NCBI RefSeq assembly: GCF_002994655.1
Contig: NZ_PPDL01000016.1
Location: 24,463 to 88,462, forward strand
DNA length: 64,000 bases
Origin: Corynebacterium sp. 13CS0277
GTDB taxonomy: Bacteria > Actinomycetota > Actinomycetes > Mycobacteriales > Mycobacteriaceae
Direction: 5' to 3'
A program made the translations under genes and the position numbers. Numbering within the stretch: position 1 is the first letter of the stretch; the number at the start of each line of letters is the position of its first letter. Below are positions 18,268-27,286 of this stretch, piece by piece. The notes under the pieces were generated by a model. It did not search any database, had not been told where the DNA came from, and saw only the letters and a program-made list of their open reading frames with translations.

Positions 18268-19305
18268 ATGACGACACCCCCCACCACCCCGGCCGCGGAC
18301 CTGCGCGCCCTGCTCAACGGCGCCTGCTTGGAGCCGACGGCATTGCAGGATCTGTTCCGTGCAGTCGCCGCCGGCGAGTTCACCCCCGTCGAGATCGCGG
18401 CCCTGCTCATCGCGCTGAAAACTCGGGGCGAGACCCCTGAGGATATCGCAGCGGCAGCGACTGCGTTCACGGCGGCCGCCACTCCCTTCCCCCGTACCGG
18501 GGCCGGCATCATCGACTGCGTCGGCACCGGCGGCGACGGGGCGGGCACGATCAACATCTCCACGGGCTCGGCGCTCATCGCTGCGGCCGGCGGCCTGGAG
18601 GTCGTCAAGCACGGCAACCGCTCGGTGTCCTCCAAGTCGGGCGCGGCGGACGTCCTCGAGGCCCTCGGGGTGCCGCTGGATCTCTCCCCGGAGCAGGCGG
18701 CCGCCACCCTGGAATCCCAGGGCTTTACCTTCCTCTTCGCGCCGGCCTACCACCCGGCGTTCAAGCACGTCATGCCCGTCCGCCAGGCCCTCGGCGTGCC
18801 GACGATCTTCAACCTCTTAGGCCCCCTGCTCAACCCGGCCCGCCCCGCACTCCAGCTCATGGGTACCGCCCGGGCGGAGCTCGGGCCCCACCTCATCGAG
18901 GTGATGCGGCAGATTGGTCGCGAGCGTGCGCTCGTCGTCCACGGCAGTGGCCTCGACGAGATTGCCGTCCACGGGCCGACTGAGGTGTGGGAGCTCCGCG
19001 ACGGGGAGATCACCCACTACACCGTCACGCCCGAGGACCTCGGCCTGGGCACCCACACCCTGTCCTCTCTCGTCGGGGGCGATGGTCGCGACAATGCGCA
19101 GTTCATGATGGACGTCTTCGCCGGGCGCGGCAGCGAGGCCCACAAGGATGCGATGCTCGCGAGCTGCGGTGCCCTGTTCTACCTCGCCGGTCACGCAGAC
19201 ACCCTCGCCGGTGGTGTGGCCCGTGCCCGTGAGGTCATCGACTCCGGGCAGGCCGCCCGCTGGGCCGCCACCCACCTCACCCGCGCAGGAGAATTCGATG
19301 TCTAA
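18268..19305 (+). CDS. trpD: Anthranilate phosphoribosyltransferase
   Basis: Transfers phosphoribose from PRPP to anthranilate. 345 residues from the ATG at 18268 (MTTPPTTPAADLRALL); the longer open frame overlaps trpG and is unlikely. Family motifs: IIDCVGTGGDGAGTINIST (GTGGD PRPP site), VVKHGNRSVSSKSGAADVLEALG, and FNLLGPLLNPARP. The upstream text GGATAGCTAGCACC could serve as a weak -10 at leaderless distance, giving an internal trp promoter; this is uncertain. The stop codon overlaps the trpCF start region by 8 nt. Confidence 0.95.
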   Translation: MTTPPTTPAADLRALLNGACLEPTALQDLFRAVAAGEFTPVEIAALLIALKTRGETPEDIAAAATAFTAAATPFPRTGAGIIDCVGTGGDGAGTINISTGSALIAAAGGLEVVKHGNRSVSSKSGAADVLEALGVPLDLSPEQAAATLESQGFTFLFAPAYHPAFKHVMPVRQALGVPTIFNLLGPLLNPARPALQLMGTARAELGPHLIEVMRQIGRERALVVHGSGLDEIAVHGPTEVWELRDGEITHYTVTPEDLGLGTHTLSSLVGGDGRDNAQFMMDVFAGRGSEAHKDAMLASCGALFYLAGHADTLAGGVARAREVIDSGQAARWAATHLTRAGEFDV

Positions 19306-20770
19306 GCCCACCGCCTCCGCCGCTGCGTCAGAGGACTTCCGCGGCGTGCAGCTGCCCGCGGGCGTGCCGACCGTCCTCGAGGGCATTGTGACGGCCCGCC
19401 GGGGTCACCTTGAGGGCATCCGCCGCCGCATCGCCCACGTCGACGTCGAGGCGTTGCCGCGCTCCACGCGCTCCCTCTACGACTCCCTCCAGCAGGGGAG
19501 GGGAGGGGCACGCTTCATCATGGAGTGCAAGAGTGCCTCGCCCTCCCTCGGGGTGATCCGCAGCGACTACCACCCTGGTGACATTGCTCGCCTGTACTCC
19601 CGCTACGCGGCCGGCATCAGCGTGCTCTGCGAACCGGAGCGCTTCGGCGGCGACTACGACCACCTGCAGACGGTGGCGCTCAGCACCCACCTGCCGGTGC
19701 TGTGCAAAGACTTCATCATCGACCCGGTGCAGATCCACGCCGCCCGCTACTTCGGTGCGGATGCTGTGCTGCTCATGCTGTCGATCCTCGACGACGACAC
19801 CTACGCGCGGCTCGCCGCCGAGGCCGAACGATTTGGGCTCGACGTGCTCACCGAAGTCATCGACGCCGAAGAAGTGGACCGTGCCCTGCGGCTCGGCGCA
19901 CGGATCGTGGGCTGCAACAACCGCAACCTGCACGACCTGAGCATTGACCTGGGGCGCACCCTCGAGCTCGCGCCGCTCATCCCGGACGACGTCGTCTACC
20001 TCTCCGAAAGCGGCATCCGCACCCACGCCGACGTGGTGGCGCTCTCGGGTGCCGTCAACGGCTTCCTCGTCGGCTCCCAGCTCACCGGCAGCGCGGACAT
20101 CGACGCCGCAATCCGCTCCCTTGTCTATGGCCCGGTGAAAGTGTGCGGGTTGCGCAGCGCTGCCGCCGCCCAGGCGGCCCGCGCGGCGGGTGCGACCTAC
20201 GGCGGCCTCATCTTCGAGCCCGCCTCCCCGCGCGCCGTTGACGCTGAGGCTGCGGCCGAGATCATCGCCGGCGAACCGAACCTCGGGTACGTGGCCGTGT
20301 CCCGGCAGACGTCCGGATACGACGAGCTGCTGCAGCCGGGGATCGTCGCGGTCCAGGTGCACGCGCCGACCGGCACGGTCGAGGAGGAACTCGCGCTCGT
20401 CGATCGCATCCGCACCGAGCTGCCCGAGGGCGTGGAGCTCTGGCGCGCGGTGAGCATGACGACTCCGCAGGGGCCCGCCGTCGCAGAGGCCTTGGTCGTC
20501 CACGGAGTCGATCGCCTCGTGCTCGACTCCGGCGTGGGCGGCACCGGCGAAGCCTTCGACTGGTCGCGGATCCCGGCCGCGGTGAAGGAGCACAGCCTCC
20601 TCGCCGGCGGCATTACTCCGGAGACCGTGCAGGACGCGCTCGCCACCGGGTGCGCGGGTGTCGACCTCAACTCCGGGGTGGAGTACCCCGGGGAGCCGGC
20701 GCACACGAAAGACTCGGCGGCGCTCGCCCGGGCCCTGGATAAGGTGCGCACGTTTCACGTGAAACACTGA
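19298..20770 (+). CDS. trpC: Bifunctional indole-3-glycerol-phosphate synthase / phosphoribosylanthranilate isomerase
   Basis: Two TIM barrels in one chain of 490 residues. The TrpC half (1-~285) has FIMECKSASPSLGVI (catalytic Lys/Glu), VLCKDFIIDPVQI, IVGCNNRNL and YLSESGI. The TrpF half (~285-490) has VKVCGLRSAAAAQAARAAGA (catalytic Cys), GLIFEP, RLVLDSGVGGTGEAFDW (catalytic Asp) and LLAGGITPETV. It catalyses the two steps after TrpD. The ATG at 19298 overlaps the trpD stop. The last residues FHVKH are encoded by a parS site (20751-20766) lying across the 3' end, so a segregation signal has been recruited into coding sequence. Confidence 0.95.
   Translation: MSKPTASAAASEDFRGVQLPAGVPTVLEGIVTARRGHLEGIRRRIAHVDVEALPRSTRSLYDSLQQGRGGARFIMECKSASPSLGVIRSDYHPGDIARLYSRYAAGISVLCEPERFGGDYDHLQTVALSTHLPVLCKDFIIDPVQIHAARYFGADAVLLMLSILDDDTYARLAAEAERFGLDVLTEVIDAEEVDRALRLGARIVGCNNRNLHDLSIDLGRTLELAPLIPDDVVYLSESGIRTHADVVALSGAVNGFLVGSQLTGSADIDAAIRSLVYGPVKVCGLRSAAAAQAARAAGATYGGLIFEPASPRAVDAEAAAEIIAGEPNLGYVAVSRQTSGYDELLQPGIVAVQVHAPTGTVEEELALVDRIRTELPEGVELWRAVSMTTPQGPAVAEALVVHGVDRLVLDSGVGGTGEAFDWSRIPAAVKEHSLLAGGITPETVQDALATGCAGVDLNSGVEYPGEPAHTKDSAALARALDKVRTFHVKH
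20751..20766. other. parS site (15/16) within the trpC(F) 3' end
   Basis: CGTTTCACGTGAAACA differs from consensus only at the first base. It encodes the C-terminal FHVKH of TrpCF. Confidence 0.88.
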
Positions 20771-20793
20771 GCGTCCGCGTGGGGGAGTGGTGA

Positions 20794-20809
20794 TGTTTCA
20801 CGTGAAACA
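20794..20809. other. parS site (perfect)
   Basis: TGTTTCACGTGAAACA, extended to ATGTTTCACGTGAAACAT. It lies in the trpCF-trpB gap, 43 bp after the previous site start: the only closely paired sites in the window. Confidence 0.93.
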
Positions 20810-20913
20810 TCACGCCACCCCGGGCCTGCGGGCCAACCCGGCGTTGCGCTGGACACTAACTTATTCTTTTCACTTAGCCACCACAGACAACCACCACAGG
20901 AAAGACATCACCC

Positions 20914-22200
20914 ATGACGACTGAGTCCACACCCACGGCACCGGGGACCGGGTCCCCCGCGGACGGCGGCCGCACGCTGCTGCCCGCCTACTTCGGCGAG
21001 TTCGGCGGCCAGTACGTGCCGGAGCTCCTCATCCCGGCACTCGACCAGCTCGAGCAGGCCTTCGTCGACGCCATGAACGACGACGAGTTCAAGGCAGAGC
21101 TGCGCCGCTACTTCACCGACTACCTCGGCCGCCCAACGCCACTGACGGAGTGTCAGAACCTGCCGCTGCCCGGCGAAGGTCGCGGGTACGCCCGCATCTT
21201 CCTCAAGCGTGAGGACCTCGTCCACGGGGGCGCCCACAAGACCAACCAGGTTATCGGTCAGGCGCTGCTCGCGAAGCGCATGGGCAAGACGCGCATCATC
21301 GCGGAGACCGGCGCCGGCCAGCACGGTACCGCCACCGCCCTCGCCTGCGCGCTGCTCGACCTCGAGTGCGTCATCTACATGGGCGCAGAGGACGTCGCCC
21401 GCCAGCAGCCGAACGTGTACCGCATGGAACTCATGGGTGCGAAGGTCGTCCCCGTCGACTCCGGGTCCGGCACCCTCAAGGACGCCGTCAACGAAGCGCT
21501 GCGCGACTGGACCGCCACCTTCCACGAGTCCCACTACCTCCTCGGCACCGCCGCCGGCCCCCACCCCTTCCCGACGCTCGTGCGCGACTTCCACCGCGTC
21601 ATCTCCGAGGAAGCCAAGGCCCAGTTCCTGGAGCGCACCGGCGGCCTGCCGGACGTGGTGACCGCCTGCGTCGGCGGCGGCTCCAACGCTATCGGCATGT
21701 TCGCCGACTTCATTGACGAAGACGGCGTGGAGCTCGTCGGTGTGGAGCCCGCAGGTTTCGGCCTCGACTCCGGCAAGCACGGCGCACCCATCCACGCCGG
21801 GCAGGTCGGCATCCTCCACGGGGCGCGCTCCTACCTCATGCGCACCTCCGACGGGCAGGTCGAAGAGTCCTACTCCATCTCCGCTGGCCTCGACTACCCC
21901 GGCGTCGGCCCCCAGCACGCCCACCTCCACGCCTCCGGGCGCGCCACCTACGTCGGCATCACCGACGCGGAAGCGCTCCGCGCCTTCCAGATGCTCTCCC
22001 GCCACGAAGGCATCATCCCCGCCCTCGAATCCAGCCACGCGCTCGCCTACGCACTCAAGCGGGCCGCCGCCGCGGAAGAGGCAGGGGAGAACATCACCAT
22101 CCTCGTGTCTCTGTCCGGGCGCGGCGACAAGGACGTCGACCACGTGCGCCGCACCCTCGAAGCCCACCCCGAATACGTCTACAAGGAGGCCGCCAAGTGA
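20914..22200 (+). CDS. trpB: Tryptophan synthase beta subunit
   Basis: PLP enzyme joining indole and serine to tryptophan. 428 residues. [17 protein letters not shown] is the usual start of the conserved part. The PLP lysine lies in [17 protein letters not shown], the phosphate-binding loop is [12 protein letters not shown], and [12 protein letters not shown] is the carboxylate loop. [15 protein letters not shown] is present. The ATG at 20914 has AGGAAAG at Shine-Dalgarno distance. The 143-bp gap before it holds a parS. The stop overlaps the trpA GTG. Confidence 0.96.
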   Translation: MTTESTPTAPGTGSPADGGRTLLPAYFGEFGGQYVPELLIPALDQLEQAFVDAMNDDEFKAELRRYFTDYLGRPTPLTECQNLPLPGEGRGYARIFLKREDLVHGGAHKTNQVIGQALLAKRMGKTRIIAETGAGQHGTATALACALLDLECVIYMGAEDVARQQPNVYRMELMGAKVVPVDSGSGTLKDAVNEALRDWTATFHESHYLLGTAAGPHPFPTLVRDFHRVISEEAKAQFLERTGGLPDVVTACVGGGSNAIGMFADFIDEDGVELVGVEPAGFGLDSGKHGAPIHAGQVGILHGARSYLMRTSDGQVEESYSISAGLDYPGVGPQHAHLHASGRATYVGITDAEALRAFQMLSRHEGIIPALESSHALAYALKRAAAAEEAGENITILVSLSGRGDKDVDHVRRTLEAHPEYVYKEAAK

Positions 22201-23036
22201 GCCGCTACCCCGCACTCTTCACCCGCCTGAATTCGACCGGCGAAGGCGCCTTCGTTCCCTTCGTCATGCTCGGCGACCCCACCGAAGACGACTCCGTCGC
22301 CATCATCGAAGCGCTCATCGCCGGTGGCGCCGACGCCCTCGAGCTCGGCGTGCCGTTCTCCGACCCCGTCGCCGACGGCCCCACCATCCAGGCCGCCCAC
22401 ATCCGCGCCCTCGACGCCCACATCGACGTCGACACCGCCCTGCGGATCGTGCGCCGCATCCGCGACGCCCACCCCGAGTTGCCCATCGGTTTGCTCATCT
22501 ACGGCAACGTGCCCTTCGCCCGCGGGCTCGACTCCTTCTACGCCGACGTCGCCGCCGCCGGCGCGGACAGCGTCCTGCTGCCCGACATTCCCGTCCGTGA
22601 AGGCCGCGACTTCATCGCCGCCGCCGACGCTGCCGGCATTGACCAGATCTTCATCGCCCCGCCGCACGCCAGCGAAGCCACCCTCGAGGGCGTGGCCGCG
22701 AACTCCCGCGGCTACATCTACGCCGTGTCTCGCGTCGGCGTCACCGGTGCGGAACACGCCTCTTCCACTGACGGCCTCAAGGAGGTCGTGGACAACCTCA
22801 CCCGCTTCGGTGGGGCACCCGTCATCCTCGGTTTCGGTATCTCCCGCCCCAAGCACGTCGCCGCCGCCATCGACGCCGGCGCGGCTGGCGCGATCAGCGG
22901 CTCCGCCGTCACGGACATCGTCGCCAAGCACTGCGTCGGCACCAGCCCCGCGCCGCGCACCATCGACGACCGTGACGCACTGCTCACCGAACTCACCGAG
23001 TTCGTCTCCACCATGAAGGCCGCCACCCGCGCATAG
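22197..23036 (+). CDS. trpA: Tryptophan synthase alpha subunit
   Basis: Cleaves indole-glycerol phosphate and passes indole to TrpB. 279 residues, one TIM barrel. [16 protein letters not shown] carries the usual FxxxGDP start and catalytic Glu region; [20 protein letters not shown] holds the catalytic Asp, [17 protein letters not shown] and [12 protein letters not shown] follow, and [27 protein letters not shown] binds phosphate. GTG start at 22197 overlaps the trpB stop by four bases, indicating coupling. It is the last gene of the operon, with a strong hairpin behind it. Confidence 0.96.
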   Translation: MSRYPALFTRLNSTGEGAFVPFVMLGDPTEDDSVAIIEALIAGGADALELGVPFSDPVADGPTIQAAHIRALDAHIDVDTALRIVRRIRDAHPELPIGLLIYGNVPFARGLDSFYADVAAAGADSVLLPDIPVREGRDFIAAADAAGIDQIFIAPPHASEATLEGVAANSRGYIYAVSRVGVTGAEHASSTDGLKEVVDNLTRFGGAPVILGFGISRPKHVAAAIDAGAAGAISGSAVTDIVAKHCVGTSPAPRTIDDRDALLTELTEFVSTMKAATRA

Positions 23037-23064
23037 CCGCACCATCCGCCGCCAGGAGAGCCCT

Positions 23065-23105
23065 CAGGCCCCAGCCACGCCCCGTACGGGGACGGCTGGG
23101 GCCTG
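23065..23105 (+). terminator. Hairpin after trpA
   Basis: CAGGCCCCAGCC (23065-23076) pairs perfectly with GGCTGGGGCCTG (23094-23105); the loop itself contains CCCCGTACGGGG. No T-run follows. Confidence 0.75.
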
Positions 23106-23304
23106 ACACGTATCGCCAGCCTGTAAACCGCACAGCGTCGGGAGAGGAGCTGGGCGAGACGCCACCACGGCTGCTCATCATGCGGGGCACGTGTCACGCG
23201 CGCCCATCCCGCCCGCAGGCGGAGTGGAGTAGCAGTGGGTGCGCGAGGAGTCCCCATGTCCACACGGTTGCGGATCGGTGCGGCCCCAGCCGAATCCCAC
23301 CGGA

Positions 23305-23320
23305 TGTTTCACGTGAAACA
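23305..23320. other. parS site (perfect)
   Basis: TGTTTCACGTGAAACA in the gap between trpA and the Rieske gene. Confidence 0.93.
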
Positions 23321-23440
23321 TGCGGTGGCTGCCAGTGCCGCTGGAGGCGCGCAGCCGTGAGCCACCCTTCCTCATCCATGCGCTGTGGGCTAGCCTTTCC
23401 TCCGCTGACAGCGGGGACAGAGCGGGGGATAATCACAGGC

Positions 23441-23845
23441 ATGACCGACGCACCGCACACGCCCGCACAGCAGCGCAGCCACTGCAGCCGACGCACCTTC
23501 CTCGTCGCCACGGCAACCACCGCCGCCGGCGCACTCCTCGCCGCCTGCGGGGGCAAAGAGTCCGCAGCCGAGCAGATCGATGCCACAGACGTCCCTGTTG
23601 GCTCCGCGATCATCGTGGGCGACTACATCGTCGCCCAGCCCACCGAGGGCGTGTTCCACGCCTACTCGGCGCGGTGCCCGCACCAGGGTGCCAAGGTGTC
23701 CGTTGTCGACGGCGCAACGGTCGCGTGCCCGGCTCATGGTTCCGTCTTTGACATCACCGATGGCGCGCCCATCGCCGGCCCCTCCCGCAAGGGCCTTGAG
23801 GCAGCAGACCTCAGCAACGAGGGCAGCACCCTCACGGTCGGCTAA
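23441..23845 (+). CDS. Small exported Rieske [2Fe-2S] lipoprotein
   Basis: The protein has 134 residues. The N-terminus has a twin-arginine signal (SRRTFLVATATTAAG) ending in a lipobox LLAAC, so it should be folded in the cytoplasm, exported by Tat and lipid-anchored outside. The Rieske cluster ligands are in CPHQGAKVS and CPAHGSVFDI. No membrane anchor other than the lipid and no other domain is present, so it is not the QcrA subunit of the bc1 complex. The redox partner is unknown. GATAAT (23428-23433) lies 7 nt before the ATG, suggesting a leaderless mRNA. Confidence 0.85.
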   Translation: MTDAPHTPAQQRSHCSRRTFLVATATTAAGALLAACGGKESAAEQIDATDVPVGSAIIVGDYIVAQPTEGVFHAYSARCPHQGAKVSVVDGATVACPAHGSVFDITDGAPIAGPSRKGLEAADLSNEGSTLTVG

Positions 23846-23858
23846 CATCTCGATCTCC

Positions 23859-23899
23859 CGCTGCGGCGGCCACACCTCGCTCGTGTGGCCGCCGCAGCG
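23859..23899. terminator. Long hairpin after the Rieske gene
   Basis: Arms of 17 bp, CGCTGCGGCGGCCACAC (23859-23875) and its complement (23883-23899), with a 7-nt loop, followed by CTTGTTATT. Very stable; it could act in both directions. Confidence 0.8.
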
Positions 23900-23983
23900 C
23901 TTGTTATTCGGGAGTGAAGCGCCGCGAGCGCCTCGGGCGCGGCCGGGGAGGGGATGGGGGCTAGGGGACGCGCGAGCCGGGAA

Positions 23984-23999
23984 TGTTTCACGTGAAACC
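23984..23999. other. parS site (15/16)
   Basis: TGTTTCACGTGAAACC, last base off consensus, upstream of the transporter gene. Confidence 0.9.
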
Positions 24000-24092
24000 G
24001 CCGACGGGTAGGAACGCGCGCTGCGCACACTCATTTGCCGGTGAGCCGACCGACTGCCTGACGGGTGAGGCAACCACCCATAGACTGGTTCC

Positions 24093-25070
24093 ATGCCCAG
24101 ACCACAGCTCAAACTCGATCCGCTCATCATGCTGATCCTCGGGGCGGTGGCACTCGCCATCGTGCTGCCCATTCAGGGCAGGCCCGCCGAGATCTTCTCG
24201 ACCGCAACGAAGATCGCCATCGCGCTCCTCTTCTTCCTCTACGGCGCCCGGCTCTCACCCGCCGAAGCGCTCGCGGGGCTCAAGCACTGGCGCCTCCACA
24301 GCGTCATTCAGACCTTCACGTTCGTCGTGTTTCCGATCATCGGCCTCGCGCTCGCACCGCTGGCCCACATCTTCGGCCCCGAGCTCTATCGCGGAATCCT
24401 CTACCTCACGCTCGTTCCGTCGACGGTGCAGAGCTCCATCGCGTTCACCTCCATCGCCCGCGGCAACGTCGCAGGGGCCATCGTCAGCGCCAGTGCATCG
24501 AACCTCATCGGCGTGTTCGCCACCCCGCTGCTCGTCATGCTGCTCATGACCAACGGCACTAGCGGCATCACCGTCGACGGACACGTCTTCCTCGACATCG
24601 CGATCCAGCTCCTCCTGCCCTTCATCCTGGGTCAGCTCTCGCGCCGCTGGGTCAAGGAGATCGCTGCGAACAAGGCCACCAAGATCGTCGACCGTGGTTC
24701 CATCACCATGGTCGTCTACTCGGCGTTCTCTCACGGCATGGTCGAGGGAATCTGGGGCCAGGTCTCCGTGGCGAAGGTGCTCGGACTCATCGTCTTCTCG
24801 ATCGTCCTCGTCATGGCGATGCTGTGGCTGACCCGCTTCACGGCAGAGCGGCTGCACTTCGACTCCGCTGACATGAAAGCCATCCAATTCTGCGGTACCA
24901 AGAAGTCGCTCGCTACTGGTCTGCCGATGGCTGCGGTCATCTTCGGCACAGGCGGCCTCGGCTTGCTCATCCTCCCGCTCATGATCTTCCACCAGGTGCA
25001 GCTCATGATCTGCGCGGCCGTTGCCTCCCGCTACGCCGCCGCACCAGACGAGAACGCGACACAAGGCTAG
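24093..25070 (+). CDS. Bile acid:Na+ symporter (BASS/YfeH-like) family transporter
   Basis: The protein has 325 residues with nine or ten predicted helices, typical of the family. Recognisable: IALLFFLYGARLSPAEAL (the FFxxGxxL motif), LVPSTVQSSIAFTSIARGN (the helix break with Ser/Thr cation site in YfeH-like members) and FCGTKKSLATGLPMA, which is the conserved GxxKSLxxGxP region. Substrate cannot be read from sequence; family members carry organic anions with Na+. TAGACT (24081-24086) lies 6 nt before the ATG, so it is probably leaderless. The TAG stop is reused in the -10 box of the next gene. Confidence 0.88.
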   Translation: MPRPQLKLDPLIMLILGAVALAIVLPIQGRPAEIFSTATKIAIALLFFLYGARLSPAEALAGLKHWRLHSVIQTFTFVVFPIIGLALAPLAHIFGPELYRGILYLTLVPSTVQSSIAFTSIARGNVAGAIVSASASNLIGVFATPLLVMLLMTNGTSGITVDGHVFLDIAIQLLLPFILGQLSRRWVKEIAANKATKIVDRGSITMVVYSAFSHGMVEGIWGQVSVAKVLGLIVFSIVLVMAMLWLTRFTAERLHFDSADMKAIQFCGTKKSLATGLPMAAVIFGTGGLGLLILPLMIFHQVQLMICAAVASRYAAAPDENATQG

Positions 25071-25073
25071 GAT
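25068..25073 (+). promoter_or_regulatory. -10 box formed over the stop codon of the transporter gene
   Basis: TAGGAT: its TAG is the stop codon of the upstream gene. It ends 7 nt before the ATG at 25081. Confidence 0.5.
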
Positions 25074-25080
25074 GGTGCGC

Positions 25081-25413
25081 ATGGCTTCCTCCACTGCACC
25101 GATGTACGTTCGCCTCGACACCGTCGTTGACGGGATGGCCGGGCCGGCTCACGTAGCCGAGGTCGTTCCGCTCCCGGAAGGCCCGAACTGTACTTTCCAG
25201 CGTTACATCGAAATGGCCGACGGCCAGTCCATCACCGGCGGCAAGAATGGCGGCCGCTCCGTCAACCTCATGGCCGAGCCCATGGACGTCGTGCCGCACC
25301 CCGACACCTACGGTGACTTTGAGGGCATCAACGTCACCCCGCTCACGGCGGAAGAGTTTGAGGCATTGTGGCAAGAGGCCATCATGCTCCACCCGGAGCT
25401 CGCGGCCGAATAG
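25081..25413 (+). CDS. Conserved-looking small soluble protein, unknown
   Basis: 110 residues, MASSTAPMYVRLDTVVDG..., no membrane segment or signal peptide. The composition is normal for a folded cytoplasmic protein (GPNCTFQRYIEMADGQSITGGKNGG; EFEALWQEAIMLHPELAAE). ATG codons also occur at 25072 and 25102; 25081 was chosen because TAGGAT ends 7 nt before it. It follows the transporter gene closely but with its own probable promoter. A terminator follows. I do not recognise the family. Confidence 0.65.
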   Translation: MASSTAPMYVRLDTVVDGMAGPAHVAEVVPLPEGPNCTFQRYIEMADGQSITGGKNGGRSVNLMAEPMDVVPHPDTYGDFEGINVTPLTAEEFEALWQEAIMLHPELAAE

Positions 25414-25429
25414 CGCCCCGCGCACAACA

Positions 25430-25476
25430 GGCCTCCTTGCGGTCTTCGTTTCACTTGAAACGGAGGCCGCTTTTTT
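25430..25476 (+). terminator. Intrinsic terminator with degenerate parS core
   Basis: The outer stem is GGCCTCC (25430-25436) with GGAGGCC (25462-25468), followed by six T (25471-25476). Inside is CGTTTCACTTGAAACG (25447-25462), 13/16 to parS and itself a hairpin. Confidence 0.75.
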
Positions 25477-25588
25477 CGTGCCAATCACGGTAAGTCACAG
25501 ACGCTCAAGGGACCGTCCCGAGTGCCGAGTTCTTTCCACACCGACACGCGCCACGAAGCACGCGCCGAACGGGTGCCGCCGGGGAAAA

Positions 25589-25619
25589 TCCGGAACCTGA
25601 ACCAAGAGAGAGTTCCGGA
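25589..25619. repeat. Inverted repeat TCCGGAAC/GTTCCGGA
   Basis: Perfect 8-bp arms with a 15-bp spacer in the gene-free region. Function unknown; it could be a regulator site or a small hairpin. Confidence 0.4.
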
Positions 25620-26241
25620 ATGTCGGCGCCCACCCGTCACCATGCGAGGGTGGGAACAAGAACGAAGTTCACTCGGTGGAGCGATACGAGTCGGCCCGAG
25701 GGCACCAGGGGAGGGGACTCCGATTTGCCACTCGGAAGATGAGTTTTGGTCGACAGGAAATCCCGTGATCTTCATCGGCTCCAGGGGGTCAACATCGACC
25801 GTCGGGGGACGAAAAAGTTCCACCAGCGACCGGACGCTTTAACGTCACTGTTATTCAAGCGTGCCCACGCAACTGAGAAGAGTCGCATCGGGGAGAAGTG
25901 GCCCACGGAACTCCACCCCGGCTCCCCTTGGAGCAGCCTCCCATCCCTCAAGTCCGACCACCCAACCCGACTTCAAAGCCGTAGCGTTGCATACCGTGGC
26001 ACAACATTGACAACAGCCGCACACAGGGGAAGCTCGGGAAATCTCCCACTGTCGAATGCATGAACGAATAGAAAGTCTAGTGCGCGACCCCGGCTCCGCA
26101 CCATGTCGACGGGCAACTCGCATGCACAAGCCTTCCGGGCCCGCCGCCCGATGAGAGGTGGGGGAGCGCCTCATGCTCTTGACGCTCTAAACCCTCGGCC
26201 CCACCAAGTCGCAGCCTGAACCCACCACCTCCCACGGCGAA

Positions 26242-26257
26242 TGTTTCACGTGAAACG
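26242..26257. other. parS site (15/16)
   Basis: TGTTTCACGTGAAACG, last base off consensus, in the gene-free region. Confidence 0.9.
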
Positions 26258-26574
26258 CCACGACGGGGAGGGGTACCGATCAGCCCCACAACACAGCGAA
26301 ACGACGGGGGCTCGAACTCCGCCGACGAGGCGGATGCCCGCTTGTAGAACTCACGCATCTCACGAGGGTGGACACTCGTGAGGCACCCCCACCTCACCAA
26401 CACGCCGCCACCCGCCAACCACGAGCAGCCGGAGCACCCGTCCCAGCGTCCCGCTCGGGATGCGGTACCACCGCGGGACACTAAAGGGAAGGGGCTGTGA
26501 CACGATCGGCCACGAGACGGGCGTACGAGTGCTTGACGTCCGTAACCAGGGACAATTTCACAAATCGCACAACG

Positions 26575-26606
26575 AAGCCCCATGTTTCACGTGAAACATG
26601 GGGCTT
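26575..26606 (-). terminator. parS embedded in a perfect 32-bp palindrome / terminator
   Basis: A perfect palindrome centred at 26590/26591: AAGCCCC, then ATGTTTCACGTGAAACAT, then GGGGCTT. The perfect parS is 26583-26598. It lies 23 bp after the yqgE stop (minus strand); the 16-bp arms can form a terminator stem, although the T-run on the minus strand is only TTCG. The same bases would thus serve as ParB site and hairpin. Confidence 0.75.
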
Positions 26607-26629
26607 TGACGACGTTCGGGGACGCGGAT

Positions 26630-27238
26630 CTAGTTCATGTCCAAGTCGGCCGGGAAGGTCGAGAAGACCGACATGATGCCCCGCTGACGGCGCAGAGCGC
26701 CGCCCCACACGTCGGCGTTCCTGCCGGCGAGGATGTCGCTGGGAAGCGCGGGCGTGACGAACCAATCGCCGCGTTCGATCTCCTCGTTCAGCTGACCGGG
26801 AGCCCACTCGGCGTAGCCGGCAAAGAGACGGAGCCCTTCGAGTTCGTCCTTAAATTCATTGACGGGAACGTGGAGGTCGACGTGGACCATGCGGGAACCG
26901 AGGTGGCGGAAGTAGGGCCGGTCCCCAGGGTTCTCCACACCGGTCTTAACGACACCCATAGCGAAGGCGGCGCCACGTTCAACGGGGCCGCCGAGAAAGA
27001 CAGCCTTGGGCGGCGCGGCGATGGGATCGAGCTCGGGGAAAACACTTGCGATTGCAGTGTCGGAGAACTGGGTCAGGTCGACGCCATAGGTGCTGTGCTC
27101 GTTGTTTTCCACAATGAGGATCGCGGAGCGTGCAAAGCGGTCATCCTCGAGGTCCGGGGCCGCGAGCAGCAGCGTGCCAGGTTCGGGGTCGTTGCGTTCG
27201 AAGGCGTTGTAGAGCCGGTCGGCGAAGAGATCGTCCAT
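26630..27238 (-). CDS. yqgE: UPF0301/YqgE (AlgH) family protein
   Basis: 202 residues. Family marks: PGTLLLAAPDLEDDRFARSAILIVENNEHSTYGVDL near the start, then VFLGGPVERGAAFAMGV, the FAGYAEWAPGQLNEEIERGDWFV block and the C-terminal DVWGGALRRQ. These match YqgE throughout; the biochemical role of the family is not established. The start at 27238 (MDDLFADRLYNAFERND) has only a distant AAGGAAG. It lies 48 bp after pcnA on the same strand, so the two may share a transcript. The parS palindrome ends the unit. Confidence 0.9.
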   Translation of the reverse strand: MDDLFADRLYNAFERNDPEPGTLLLAAPDLEDDRFARSAILIVENNEHSTYGVDLTQFSDTAIASVFPELDPIAAPPKAVFLGGPVERGAAFAMGVVKTGVENPGDRPYFRHLGSRMVHVDLHVPVNEFKDELEGLRLFAGYAEWAPGQLNEEIERGDWFVTPALPSDILAGRNADVWGGALRRQRGIMSVFSTFPADLDMN

Positions 27239-27286
27239 GGGGTGTCTTCGGGGCTTCCTTGGGTGCTGGGTTTCGTCGAGGGGCTT

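Larger units (their letters stand above)
23037..23440. other. Intergenic region after the trp operon
   Basis: No gene seen. It holds the trp terminator hairpin (23065-23105), a parS (23305-23320) and the -10 GATAAT (23428-23433) of the Rieske gene. Confidence 0.6.
25414..26629. other. About 1.2 kb without a supportable gene
   Basis: Reading both strands shows no domain, no credible start and no tRNA. It contains a terminator (25430-25476), an inverted repeat TCCGGAAC (25589-25596) / GTTCCGGA (25612-25619), a parS (26242-26257) and the parS/terminator palindrome at its right end (26575-26606). Composition between about 25500 and 26100 seems less GC-rich than the flanks, which could mark a decayed or acquired segment. 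Confidence 0.55.

Noticed and set aside
26300..26380. GGGGGCTCGAACTCC, resembling a tRNA T-arm
   Set aside because: No acceptor, D or anticodon stem can be built around it.
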